DNA from: Corallincola sp.
GTDB lineage: Bacteria; Pseudomonadota; Gammaproteobacteria; Enterobacterales; Neiellaceae
DNA length: 6,657 bases
Assembly: GCA_017998495.1 (NCBI GenBank)
Contig: JAGOCY010000081.1
Span: 1-6,657, forward strand
Direction of reading: 5' to 3'
Position numbers and translations under genes: made by a program. Positions 1 through 6,615 of the stretch are shown here, piece by piece. Each line of letters opens with the position of its first letter. The first letter of the stretch is position 1. The notes below the pieces were generated by a model. The model was not told the origin of the DNA. It did not search any database and worked only from the letters and a program-made list of their open reading frames with translations.

Positions 1-1612
1 GATGCAGGGTGCGGATGCTCAGCTCGCTTTCCTGGGCATAGAGGTAGAGCTCACTGTCGTCGGTCAGCACGCCGCTGAAGTGGGCCCAGCAGATCAGTTG
101 GGCCAGGGTGGCGGCATGCTTTTGTGGCGCCGCCCCCAGCAACCGGCTGGCCACCAGCGGCTGCTTGTAAAGATACCAGCCGGCGCTGTTGCTGCGGCCG
201 CGTGGCACCTCAATCAGGGCGATCTCCGGCTCATGCAGATCAGGCGAGATCTGCGGATTGATGCGGGTGATCTTGCTGGTCTGAGGCTCAAAGGCGGCGT
301 ACAGCTTGCGCGACAGCACGCTGATATCTTCGGCGTTGATTGACTCGGTGATCTGGTTGCGGCGGGCAAACTCGATCAGCTTGCGGAACGACAGCAGCTG
401 GGTATCGAGCAACTCTTTGTAGGCCACCCGCACCTGCTCCACTTTCCACTGATCGCGGCGGTCAAGATGGCGCAGCTTGTCCTCATCCCAGTGCCACTGC
501 TCGATCAGCCGGCGGAGTCCGGCATGACGCCAGTCACCCGGCCCAAGGGTGGGGTCGCTGAGCTTCTCGCAGGTTTTGAGATAGAAGCAGCGGCGAGCCA
601 GATCGAGGCGGGCGAAGTCACCGCTGTGCTGCAGATAACTGGAGACGCGGCGCAGCATGCCGTAATAGGGGTCGAGCTGCAGCAGATCGGTCTCACCCTG
701 ATGCAGTGCGGCCTTGAGCTCGCTGCTGAGCATGCGGGTGTGGGGATAATCGGCGGAGTAGGCTTCGAGCAGCAACGTCTTGAGCACCGCCTTGTACGGT
801 GAGTCGATCCCTTTGTAGAGCTGCCACAGGGTGGCGCCGAAGTACTCCTCGGCGGGCACCCGCTGGAAGCCGCCCAGATCGATCCAGTCATTACGGCTAA
901 TGCGGCCACTGGCAAACAGCTGGGCCACGCTGGCGTCGTAACGCTCCTCGTCGCCGACCGCCACCAGCCACCATACCATCTGCTTGCCAGCCAGACAGAG
1001 CGAACTGCGGTAGAACTCGTCGAGCAGCAGCCACTGCTGGGCGCTGCCGCAGTTATCGTGAGTCAGGGCCTGACGGGCACCACAGCGGAACTGATCAACG
1101 TTGACCAGAAAGAAGTTCAGGTCCAACCCCTGTTGCTTGCTCCAGCGGCTGATGGCGTCGCATTTGGCCCTCAGCTTCTCCAGCGGTGGCCCGCCGAGGG
1201 CACCGCTGTGGCAGACCCAGATGTCGAGGTCGCTGCTGCAGCACTGACCGATGGATGCGGTACTGCCCATCGAATAGATGCCGATAATGTCGCAGCGTGA
1301 TGGATCACGCAGCCAGGCGGCGGATACTGAGCCGCGGGCGTGCAGCAGTTCGTCCAGCAGCGCGGTTTGGGCCGACGAGGCATGGAAAGAGGCGATGCCG
1401 CAGGGGGTGTCTGGCGACAGGTAACCGGGCAAGTCGGGATGGTTGTAATGGAGCAGGGTCGGCAGCAGACCGAAAATGCGACGGCCCACCGGCGCCATGA
1501 TCGCTTCGGCGCGAGAGATACGCAGCGCGTTGTAGCGGAGCACCGCCGTCACCAGTTCGGCCAGCGGGTCGCTGCAGGCCGAATCGGGGATCAACGCTGC
1601 CTCACTGCTCAT
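1..1612 (-). CDS. cyaA: Class I adenylate cyclase, N-terminal 537 residues (3' end off the left edge)
   Basis: Converts ATP to cAMP, the cytoplasmic signal that activates CRP. Reading the minus strand from the ATG at 1612-1610 gives an unbroken frame to the window edge that closely follows E. coli CyaA. LLPTLLHYNHP is at residues 49-59. The nucleotidyl-transferase signature GSTASIGQCCSSDLDIWVCH is at 116-135, with the metal-binding pair D128 and D130. Further conserved blocks are EEYFGATLWQLYKGIDSPYK, RRCFYLKTCEKLS and NPQISPDLHEPE. E. coli CyaA is about 850 residues, so the catalytic part is essentially complete here and the glucose-responsive regulatory C-terminus is missing only because the window ends. 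The chosen start gives about 12 residues more than E. coli before the first conserved block. It has no strong Shine-Dalgarno, and the frame stays open upstream without a better ATG, so the exact start is uncertain. It is divergent from the hem cluster. The identity is very secure. Confidence 0.97.
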   Translation of the reverse strand, partial: MSSEAALIPDSACSDPLAELVTAVLRYNALRISRAEAIMAPVGRRIFGLLPTLLHYNHPDLPGYLSPDTPCGIASFHASSAQTALLDELLHARGSVSAAWLRDPSRCDIIGIYSMGSTASIGQCCSSDLDIWVCHSGALGGPPLEKLRAKCDAISRWSKQQGLDLNFFLVNVDQFRCGARQALTHDNCGSAQQWLLLDEFYRSSLCLAGKQMVWWLVAVGDEERYDASVAQLFASGRISRNDWIDLGGFQRVPAEEYFGATLWQLYKGIDSPYKAVLKTLLLEAYSADYPHTRMLSSELKAALHQGETDLLQLDPYYGMLRRVSSYLQHSGDFARLDLARRCFYLKTCEKLSDPTLGPGDWRHAGLRRLIEQWHWDEDKLRHLDRRDQWKVEQVRVAYKELLDTQLLSFRKLIEFARRNQITESINAEDISVLSRKLYAAFEPQTSKITRINPQISPDLHEPEIALIEVPRGRSNSAGWYLYKQPLVASRLLGAAPQKHAATLAQLICWAHFSGVLTDDSELYLYAQESELSIRTLH

Positions 1613-1655
1613 GAACTTGGGCCATCGGTTACCGCGCAGATCACAGGGACGCTTA

Positions 1656-1677
1656 AAATGTGAGCATGCTAACAATA
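1656..1677. promoter_or_regulatory. Candidate CRP-cAMP binding site over the cyaA promoter
   Basis: The core TGTGAGCATGCTAACA (1659-1674) matches the CRP consensus TGTGA-N6-TCACA at 9 of 10 defined positions. The flank AAA on the left is also consensus-like. The site covers the -10 and most of the spacer of the minus-strand cyaA promoter, so bound CRP would be expected to block RNA polymerase. In E. coli the cyaA P2 promoter carries a CRP site overlapping its -10 and is repressed by CRP-cAMP. The same logic is inferred here from position and sequence. The site lies about 107 bp upstream of the plus-strand gene at 1781, so an effect on that gene is also possible. Confidence 0.7.
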
Positions 1678-1685
1678 AGTGTCAA
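1657..1685 (-). promoter_or_regulatory. Probable sigma-70 promoter of cyaA
   Basis: On the minus strand a perfect -35 hexamer TTGACA lies at 1685-1680. It is followed by a 17-nt spacer and a weaker -10, CACATT, at 1662-1657, which keeps the key A2 and T6 positions. Transcription would start near 1650, leaving a leader of about 38 nt before the cyaA ATG. A -10 shifted one or two bases (CATTTT with a 19-nt spacer) is an alternative. The placement is inferred from motif match only. Confidence 0.6.
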
Positions 1686-1700
1686 GGGGGTAAACCTTGA
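1682..1700. repeat. Small inverted repeat next to the cyaA -35
   Basis: TCAAGG at 1682-1687 and CCTTGA at 1695-1700 form a perfect 6-bp dyad around a 7-nt centre. The left arm overlaps the minus-strand TTGACA. The right arm runs into TTGAAA (1697-1702), a -35-like hexamer on the plus strand, but no matching plus-strand -10 is found at normal spacing. It could be an operator or simply chance symmetry of two divergent -35-like hexamers. Confidence 0.3.
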
Positions 1701-1780
1701 AACATGCCGTTACGTATCCCACAGCCGCATAAACCACGGCATAATGCCTCACCTTTGATGTCGCCACGTGTGTCCCCGCC

Positions 1781-2713
1781 ATGAGCGCTCCGCGCCTGAC
1801 AGTCCGAATTCAGCTGCAACAGGACCACGGGTTTTCCCGCCCTCTCTTTCACAAACCGCGACGTCGCCGTTGGCCCTGGCTGTTGCTGGTGCTGCTGATG
1901 GCGGTCGGGGCGACCCTCTATCTCCAGCCGCAGCTGGTGCAGCAGTGGTCACCGCTGTTGAGCGCAGACCAGGGCGCGGCCGCGCCGACGCCAGCCGTGG
2001 CCATCACCACGGCCAGCAGCCCGAGTCCGGTGACCGACAGCGCCGAGGCGATAGCGCTTGAGCCCACTGCAGAGGTGGTCACTGAGACGGCTGCGCCAGC
2101 AGTGGCGGAGCCGCCAGCGGCCGCCGTCAGTGAGGTGCTGGCACCATCCCAGCCTCTGGCTGTCGAAGCGGCTGAACCTGAGGTTCCCGCAGCGGCGTCA
2201 GAGACCCAGGCAGCGGAGCCTGTCGCTGTTACCGCGGCGCAGCCCGAGACGATGGCGGTCACTATTGAGTCGGCGGCCGCACAGCCGCCGCAGCCGGTGA
2301 GCAGCGAGCAGTTGGCTGCCGCCCTCGGTAGCCAGCCGCAGGCTGACAGCACCCAAGCCACCCCCACGGTTGCCCGAGCCTTGCTGGCGGCCAACATCGC
2401 CGAGCGTGAGCCGGTAGCGGTGATCGACACCAGCAGCCCCCTGCAGCTGCAGGCGCCAACGGCGCTCTTTTATTTCACCGAGCTGCGCGATCTGAACGGC
2501 AAGCGCGTGAGCCATCGCTGGTATCACAACGGTACCCTGGTCAAGGAGCGCACCATTGAGGTGGGTGCCATTCGCTGGCGCACCTGGTCCCGCCATGTAT
2601 TGGATGAGCTAAGTGGTGGCGACTGGAAGGTGCAGCTGGTGGACAGCCAGGGCGCTGTGCTCGCTGAAAGTCGCTGGCAGGTGGCGGTGCCGGCCGCCCC
2701 TCTGACCCCCTGA
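1781..2713 (+). CDS. Membrane-anchored DUF2914-domain protein
   Basis: A 310-residue protein of unknown function. Residues 1-30 are basic, ending in a PRRRR cluster. A single transmembrane segment follows at about 31-48 (WPWLLLVLLMAVGATLYL), so the bulk should face the periplasm with the N-terminus inside. Residues about 60-225 are a low-complexity Ala/Pro/Glu/Val/Gln linker. The C-terminal block at about 228-305 has the pattern of DUF2914 domains: FYFTELRDLNGKRVSHRW, then WRTWSRHVLDE, then GDWKVQLVDSQGAVLAESRW. This pattern suggests a small beta-rich domain. The ATG at 1781 lacks a clear Shine-Dalgarno, but no better in-frame start precedes it. The gene lies 62 bp upstream of hemC on the same strand and may be co-transcribed with it. 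The domain call rests on remembered family features. The product's function is unknown, and a haem role is suggested only by position. Confidence 0.85.
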   Translation: MSAPRLTVRIQLQQDHGFSRPLFHKPRRRRWPWLLLVLLMAVGATLYLQPQLVQQWSPLLSADQGAAAPTPAVAITTASSPSPVTDSAEAIALEPTAEVVTETAAPAVAEPPAAAVSEVLAPSQPLAVEAAEPEVPAAASETQAAEPVAVTAAQPETMAVTIESAAAQPPQPVSSEQLAAALGSQPQADSTQATPTVARALLAANIAEREPVAVIDTSSPLQLQAPTALFYFTELRDLNGKRVSHRWYHNGTLVKERTIEVGAIRWRTWSRHVLDELSGGDWKVQLVDSQGAVLAESRWQVAVPAAPLTP

Positions 2714-2721
2714 GGGCGGCC
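2692..2721 (+). repeat. GC-rich hairpin at the end of the DUF2914 gene
   Basis: GGCCGCCC (2692-2699) and GGGCGGCC (2714-2721) are perfect 8-bp complements around a 14-nt loop that contains the stop codon at 2711-2713. A one-base bulge would let five further inner pairs form (CCCTC with GAGGG). No U-run follows, so this is not a classical intrinsic terminator. It might stabilise the 3' end or slow polymerase ahead of hemC. Confidence 0.35.
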
Positions 2722-2735
2722 AAGCCCTGAGCTTG

Positions 2736-2744
2736 TGCTAGCAT
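2736..2744 (+). promoter_or_regulatory. Possible extended -10 element for hemC
   Basis: TGCTAGCAT has the TGn extension followed by TAGCAT, which matches the -10 consensus at 4 of 6 positions. Transcription would begin near 2751, giving a leader of about 25 nt before the hemC ATG. No -35-like hexamer is found 16-18 bp upstream, so the element would rely on the extended -10. If real, transcripts from here would lack the left arm of the 2738-2768 hairpin. Confidence 0.25.
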
Positions 2745-2768
2745 GGCGACCCGCAGTCGCCATGCTGG
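2738..2768 (+). promoter_or_regulatory. Long inverted repeat/hairpin reaching into the hemC ribosome binding site
   Basis: AGCATGGCGAC (2740-2750) and GTCGCCATGCT (2756-2766) are perfect 11-bp complements around the 5-nt loop CCGCA. A G-U pair and a C-G pair extend the stem to 2738/2768. The last paired bases are the first two G of the hemC Shine-Dalgarno GGAG (2767-2770). No U-run follows, so it is not an intrinsic terminator. It could be an RNA structure that limits hemC translation on read-through transcripts, or a DNA operator. The repeat is directly visible; its function is inferred. Confidence 0.55.
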
Positions 2769-2775
2769 AGCCCTC

Positions 2776-3714
2776 ATGTCCTCTTCACCCTCGTTGTTGC
2801 GCATCGCCACCCGCCGCAGTCCACTGGCCCTGTGGCAGGCCGAACATGTGGCCGCCCGTCTGACCGCTCTCCACCCCGGCTTGCGCGTTGAGCTGGTGCC
2901 CATGGTCACTCGCGGTGACAAGATCCTGGATACGCCACTGGCCCGCATTGGTGGTAAGGGGTTGTTCGTCAAAGAGCTGGAAGAGGCGTTGCTCAGTGGC
3001 GAAGCCGATATCGCCGTGCATTCGATGAAGGATGTGCCTATGGCCTTTCCGCCAGGCTTGGCACTGGCCGTGATGCTGCAGCGTGAAGATCCCCTCGATG
3101 CCTGGGTCAGCAACAGCTACGGCACTATTGACGAGTTGCCAGTAGGGGCTCGGGTGGGTACCGCCAGTTTACGCCGTCAGTGCCAGCTCGCCGCCCGTCG
3201 CCCTGATCTGCAGATCAGCAGCCTGCGCGGTAACGTCGGCACCCGCCTGGCCAAACTCGATGGTGGCGAGTTTGACGGCATCATCCTCGCCGCCGCCGGT
3301 TTGCGCCGCCTGCAGCTGACCGCCCGTATCCGCCAGCTGCTGCCGCCTGAGCAGTCGCTGCCGGCGGTCGGGCAGGGCGCTATTGGTATCGAGTGCCGCA
3401 GCAACGACCAGACGACCCTGGCGCTGCTGGCGCCGTTGGCCTGTGGCGACAGCCAGGACCGGGTTGCGGCCGAGCGTGCTCTCAACCATCGCCTGCACGG
3501 TGGCTGCCAGGTGCCGATTGCCGCCTACGCCGAGCTGCAGGGCGATCAGCTATGGTTGCGGGCGCTGGTCGGCGCGGTGGATGGCTCCACCCTGATCCGC
3601 GCTGAAGGGCGAGCCGCGCGTACTGAGGCGCTGACGCTGGGCGTGAGCGTGGCAGAGCAGTTGCTGGCAGCAGGGGCTGGGCCGTTGCTGGCCGCCGCCG
3701 GGGTCAGCGAGTGA
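2776..3714 (+). CDS. hemC: Hydroxymethylbilane synthase (porphobilinogen deaminase)
   Basis: This cytoplasmic enzyme joins four porphobilinogen molecules into the linear tetrapyrrole hydroxymethylbilane, the third common step of haem and sirohaem synthesis. The 312-residue product matches E. coli HemC (313) throughout with a +2 offset. [13 protein letters not shown] is at 9-21 (R13 equals E. coli R11). VHSMKDVP includes K85 and the catalytic D86. SLRRQCQL includes the substrate-binding R133 and R134. [15 protein letters not shown] follows, and [13 protein letters not shown] includes C244, which carries the dipyrromethane cofactor. All key residues are present. The ATG at 2776 is preferred because GGAG at 2767-2770 lies 5 nt upstream and the length fits the family. 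An in-frame ATG at 2743 would add 11 unconserved residues and sits inside the inverted repeat. The stop overlaps the hemD start by 4 nt. Confidence 0.98.
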   Translation: MSSSPSLLRIATRRSPLALWQAEHVAARLTALHPGLRVELVPMVTRGDKILDTPLARIGGKGLFVKELEEALLSGEADIAVHSMKDVPMAFPPGLALAVMLQREDPLDAWVSNSYGTIDELPVGARVGTASLRRQCQLAARRPDLQISSLRGNVGTRLAKLDGGEFDGIILAAAGLRRLQLTARIRQLLPPEQSLPAVGQGAIGIECRSNDQTTLALLAPLACGDSQDRVAAERALNHRLHGGCQVPIAAYAELQGDQLWLRALVGAVDGSTLIRAEGRAARTEALTLGVSVAEQLLAAGAGPLLAAAGVSE

Positions 3715-4445
3715 CAAGGCGTGGCCATGCCCTGATCCTGCGCCCAGCCGGGCGTGGCGAGGCGCTGGCCGAAGCGCTGCGTCAGCGCGGCTGGCGCGCC
3801 ACGCTGGCGCCACTGATGGCCTTTGCCGCTGGCCACGACTTGCCACAACTGGCTACCGCGCTGGCGCGGCTGGCCAGCGACGATCTGTTGCTGGCGGTGA
3901 GTCCAGCGCTGCTGCCCTGGGTGGCGACAGCGGCGCCGCCCCCCTGGCCGCCCGCCATTCGTATTGCCGTTGGCGCTACCACGGCTGCGACCCTGGCCGC
4001 CGCTGGCTGCGGCCAGTGGCAGTTCCCGGCCGTGGCTGACAGCGATGGGGTATTGGCGTTGGCGGCGTGCCAGCAGGGCCGGGGTCGCCGTGCTTTGCTG
4101 CTACGCGGCGAACGCGGCCGAACCCTGATTGCCGATAGCCTGCGTCAGCGCGATTTTGAGCTGACCGAACTATGCTGCTACCGGCGGCTGCCCCTGGCGC
4201 CCTCAGCGGAGCAGCTGGCGCAGTGGCAGAGTGACGGCGTCGACACCCTGATCCTGACCAGCAGCGAAGCGCTGGACATTTTACTGACCCATTCCAACAA
4301 TCGACGACAGCAGTGGTTGGCCAGCTGCCACTGGCTGGTCGCCAGTCAGCGGCTGGCGGCCTGTGTCAGTGAACGTCTGGGGGCCATCAGGGTCTCAGTG
4401 GCTGATGGCGCTGACGATCAGGCGTTGGTTAACGCCTTGCCCTAG
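3711..4445 (+). CDS. hemD: Uroporphyrinogen-III synthase
   Basis: Cyclises hydroxymethylbilane with inversion of ring D to give uroporphyrinogen III, the branch point for haem, sirohaem and cobalamin. The product is 244 residues, close to E. coli HemD (246). The family is poorly conserved, but the characteristic pieces are present: the N-terminal [39 protein letters not shown] (about 129-147), CCYRR at 155-159, [10 protein letters not shown] from residue 182, and a final [14 protein letters not shown]. Translation begins at GTG 3711 within GTGA, overlapping the hemC stop. A GGGG run at 3700-3703 is the only Shine-Dalgarno-like sequence, and no in-frame ATG is nearby, so translation is probably coupled to hemC. 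HemC hands its unstable product directly to this step, so paired expression makes biochemical sense. Identification rests on motifs, length and position together. Confidence 0.95.
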   Translation: MTRRGHALILRPAGRGEALAEALRQRGWRATLAPLMAFAAGHDLPQLATALARLASDDLLLAVSPALLPWVATAAPPPWPPAIRIAVGATTAATLAAAGCGQWQFPAVADSDGVLALAACQQGRGRRALLLRGERGRTLIADSLRQRDFELTELCCYRRLPLAPSAEQLAQWQSDGVDTLILTSSEALDILLTHSNNRRQQWLASCHWLVASQRLAACVSERLGAIRVSVADGADDQALVNALP

Positions 4446-4465
4446 TTCTGAATACGGAGAATCTG

Positions 4466-5503
4466 ATGAGCGATAGCGAGCAGCCTGCAGTCACCAGCGC
4501 CCAACCCTTGCCAGTGCCCTCATCGCCTGTGGCGGCCGCGGCGCCGGTTGCGGCCCGGCCGGTGTGGCCGTTGGCGCTGGGATTGCTATTGGTCGCCGCC
4601 GCCGCAGGGAGCGGTGGCTGGTGGCTGTGGCAACAGCAGCAGGCACAGCAGCGCGGGCTGGAAGCGCAACTGGCCGAGCTGCGTGCCGGGCTCAACCAGC
4701 GTGGCGTAGATCTGCAGAAAATGGAGCTGGCCCTGGCCAAAGAGCAGGGACGACGTGATGAGGCCAATGCCCGGCTGCAGCGTGATCTAGCCGCTCAGGC
4801 AGAGGCGATCACCACCCTCAAGTTACCGCAGCAACAGCAGTGGCAGTTAACCGAAGTGGCCTATCTGGCGCGGCTGGCCAACCGCCGTCTGTGGTATGAG
4901 CAGGATGTTGCCAGTGCCATTGCCCTGCTTAGCGACGCTGACCGGCTGCTCAGCACCATTGACGGGGCGCGTGTGTTGGATGTGCGTGCCGCACTGGCGC
5001 GCGATCTCAGCGCCCTGCGAGCCCTACCGCAGCCTGATTTCGATGGTGCCCGCCTACGTCTGGCGGGGTTGCAGCAGCAGGTGGATGGCTGGCCACTGAC
5101 GGGTGACGGCTTGCTGGCGGTTGAAGCCGAGCGGCCAGCCTCGGCTGATCTGGCCAGCAACTGGCAGCAGCTAAGCGCGGCCTTCTTCCGTATCCAGCGC
5201 GATGATAGCAGCGCCCCGTTACTGCTGCCGGATCAGGCCTATTGGCTGCGCGAAAACCTGCGTCTTGGCCTGCAGCGTGCCCAGCTAGCCCTGCAGCAGC
5301 GGCAACAGGCGCCCTATGATGCTGCTCTCGCCGATCTGCGTGACTGGCTCAACCGCTACATGGATAAACGCTCGCCCGAGGTAGCGGCGGCCCTTGGTGA
5401 GCTGGACGCGCTTGCCGAGCTGCCGCTGCGCCTGAAGTTGCCGGAGCGACTGGAGGTCAGCCTGGTGCTTGCTGCCACGGCCAGTGACGGAGCTGCCCCA
5501 TGA
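4466..5503 (+). CDS. hemX: HemX family inner-membrane protein
   Basis: A 345-residue protein, somewhat shorter than E. coli HemX (393). Residues 1-33 are a Ser/Pro/Ala-rich cytoplasmic tail. A transmembrane segment runs at about 34-55 (WPLALGLLLVAAAAGSGGWWLW). A Gln/Glu/Arg/Leu-rich stretch at about 56-120 looks like a coiled coil. The periplasmic part has family blocks VAYLARLANRRLWYEQDVASAIALL (from residue 131) and AYWLRENLRLGLQRAQLAL (from 258). The family is often labelled uroporphyrinogen-III C-methyltransferase, but nothing here resembles a SAM-methyltransferase (CobA-type) domain, so that label should not be used. The molecular function is unestablished; the link to haem metabolism comes from its conserved place after hemD. 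A good Shine-Dalgarno GGAGA (4456-4460) stands 5 nt before the ATG, so it can be translated independently of hemD, which ends 20 bp earlier. Confidence 0.93.
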   Translation: MSDSEQPAVTSAQPLPVPSSPVAAAAPVAARPVWPLALGLLLVAAAAGSGGWWLWQQQQAQQRGLEAQLAELRAGLNQRGVDLQKMELALAKEQGRRDEANARLQRDLAAQAEAITTLKLPQQQQWQLTEVAYLARLANRRLWYEQDVASAIALLSDADRLLSTIDGARVLDVRAALARDLSALRALPQPDFDGARLRLAGLQQQVDGWPLTGDGLLAVEAERPASADLASNWQQLSAAFFRIQRDDSSAPLLLPDQAYWLRENLRLGLQRAQLALQQRQQAPYDAALADLRDWLNRYMDKRSPEVAAALGELDALAELPLRLKLPERLEVSLVLAATASDGAAP

Positions 5504-6555
5504 GCCGCTTGATCCTGTTGCTGCTGGTGGTGCTGGCGGGCCTGATCGTTGGTCCGTTGGTGGCGGGGCATAGCGGTTATGTGCTGGTTAAAGTCGCCGG
5601 TTATCGCATTGAGATGACGGTGATCAGCCTGCTGTTGCTGCTCGTGATCGCGGTGTTGGCCGCGGGTCTGGTTGCCCAGTTATGCCGCCGCCTGTGGCGG
5701 CTGCCGCTGTGGGCGGGTGGGGCGCGCCAGCGGCGCCGCCAGCGTCGGCTCAAGAGCATGGAGCAGGAGGGGATCATGCGCCTGTTGGCAGGTGATGCCC
5801 GTGGCGCCTGGCCGGCGCTGAAGGCGGCGGCGGAGCAATCACCCAAACTCAGCAGCCGTTTGTTGGCGGTGGATTGCGCCTTGCGCCTGGGCCATGAGCA
5901 GGATGGGCGGCGGTTGTTGGCGACTGTTGACGAGCAGCAACCGCTGGCCGCCTTGGTTCTGGCCCGTATTGCCCTGGATCAGGGCCAGCTGGATGAGGCA
6001 GCACGGCTGCTGGAGCAGTGCCGCGCACCTGCTGACGCCAGCTGGCTGCAGTTGCGTTATGAGCTGGCCGAGCGCCAGCAGCAGTGGTCTGAGGTCGAAC
6101 AGCTGCTGCCGCAGCTGCGCAAACTGGGCTATGTCGACAAGGCTGATGCCAGCGCCCAGCTCTACCGCCTACAGGCTGGCCAGCTGCAGCAGCTAGGGCA
6201 GCAACAGGGGATCGATGCGCTATGGCGCCACTACCGCCGCTTGCCCCGCGCCCAACGCAAGGCACCAGAGCTGATGGTAGCGGCGGCCGCCCCCTTGGTG
6301 GCCGCTGGCGATGAGCGCGGGCTTGGGTTGTTGGTGGATGCGTTACGCACCGGCGGCAACGAACGCTTGCTGGCGGTGATCGCGGAACTGCCCGGATTGC
6401 CAGCCGAACAGCTGATCCTTGAGGCCAAGCGCCTGCTCAAGAGCCGTGGAGAGTCACGGCCACGGTTGGAGTTTGTGGCGGCGCTCTGTGAGCGCGCCGG
6501 CCGTGCCACTGAAGCGGCCGGCTATCGTCAGCAAGCTGCCACGCTCAGCCACTAA
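5500..6555 (+). CDS. hemY: HemY, haem-biosynthesis-associated TPR membrane protein
   Basis: A 351-residue inner-membrane protein; E. coli HemY is about 398, so this copy is shorter in the C-terminal region. Two transmembrane segments lie at about 3-22 and 41-62, separated by the HemY signature GPLVAGHSGYVLVKVAGY (18-35). A basic stretch follows (about 63-86, many Arg). The rest is a run of helical repeats of TPR type, for example AALVLARIALDQGQLDEAARLLEQC and the C-terminal LEFVAALCERAGRATEAAGYRQQA. E. coli HemY is linked to late protoporphyrin metabolism, with no known enzyme activity. It is unrelated to the Bacillus protein also called HemY, a coproporphyrinogen/protoporphyrinogen oxidase. 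The ATG overlaps the hemX stop as ATGA and lacks a strong Shine-Dalgarno, which points to translational coupling with hemX. Confidence 0.95.
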   Translation: MSRLILLLLVVLAGLIVGPLVAGHSGYVLVKVAGYRIEMTVISLLLLLVIAVLAAGLVAQLCRRLWRLPLWAGGARQRRRQRRLKSMEQEGIMRLLAGDARGAWPALKAAAEQSPKLSSRLLAVDCALRLGHEQDGRRLLATVDEQQPLAALVLARIALDQGQLDEAARLLEQCRAPADASWLQLRYELAERQQQWSEVEQLLPQLRKLGYVDKADASAQLYRLQAGQLQQLGQQQGIDALWRHYRRLPRAQRKAPELMVAAAAPLVAAGDERGLGLLVDALRTGGNERLLAVIAELPGLPAEQLILEAKRLLKSRGESRPRLEFVAALCERAGRATEAAGYRQQAATLSH

Positions 6556-6571
6556 CAGTGGCCTGAAACAG

Positions 6572-6596
6572 ACAAGCCGCCCGATGGGCGGCTTGT
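6572..6596. terminator. Probable bidirectional terminator between hemY and the convergent gene
   Basis: ACAAGCCGCCC (6572-6582) and GGGCGGCTTGT (6586-6596) form a perfect 11-bp, GC-rich stem with a 3-nt GAT loop, 17 nt after the hemY stop. On the plus strand the tail (GCTGTGC) has few U residues. On the minus strand the downstream CTGTTTC is a little richer in U. Because genes converge on it from both sides, it most likely ends both transcripts. Confidence 0.8.
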
Positions 6597-6615
6597 GCTG
6601 TGCAGCGGGCGACGC

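Larger units (their letters stand above)
1613..1780. other. Divergent intergenic control region between cyaA and the DUF2914/hem genes
   Basis: This 168-bp stretch is visibly more AT-rich than the genes on either side. It contains the cyaA promoter and CRP site described separately, and a short palindrome GGCATAATGCC at 1738-1748 whose centre includes a -10-like CATAAT (1740-1745). That hexamer is a possible -10 for the plus-strand genes, but no recognisable -35 stands 16-18 bp upstream, so the plus-strand promoter is not established. No RNA gene or small ORF with a convincing ribosome binding site was seen. Confidence 0.55.

Noticed and set aside
505..915. A 136-codon minus-strand open frame within cyaA, and plus-strand frames at 2-343, 467-802 and 1340-1663
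   Set aside because: All overlap the continuous CyaA frame, which matches the known protein residue for residue over long blocks. The others lack recognisable content and are typical GC-rich shadows.
1616..1650. A second CRP site around the minus-strand TGTGA near 1640-1644
   Set aside because: The half-site TGTGA is present, but the other half (CGGTA at the required spacing) does not match TCACA.
1918..2430. A 170-codon minus-strand open frame opposite the DUF2914 gene
   Set aside because: It is an Ala/Ser/Thr-rich product of reading the repetitive Ala/Pro/Glu linker codons backwards. It has no ribosome binding site or domain, and the plus-strand gene has clear membrane and C-terminal domain features.
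2738..2768. Intrinsic terminator ahead of hemC
   Set aside because: The stem is strong, but it is followed by GAGCCCTC rather than a U-run on the plus strand, and the minus-strand tail is not U-rich either.
2743..2775. Upstream in-frame ATG (2743) as the hemC start
   Set aside because: It would add 11 residues not seen in the family, has no Shine-Dalgarno and lies inside the inverted repeat. The ATG at 2776 has GGAG 5 nt upstream and gives the usual length.
4466..5503. HemX as a uroporphyrinogen-III C-methyltransferase
   Set aside because: A common database label, but the protein has only a membrane anchor, a coiled coil and a helical domain, with no SAM-binding methyltransferase motifs.
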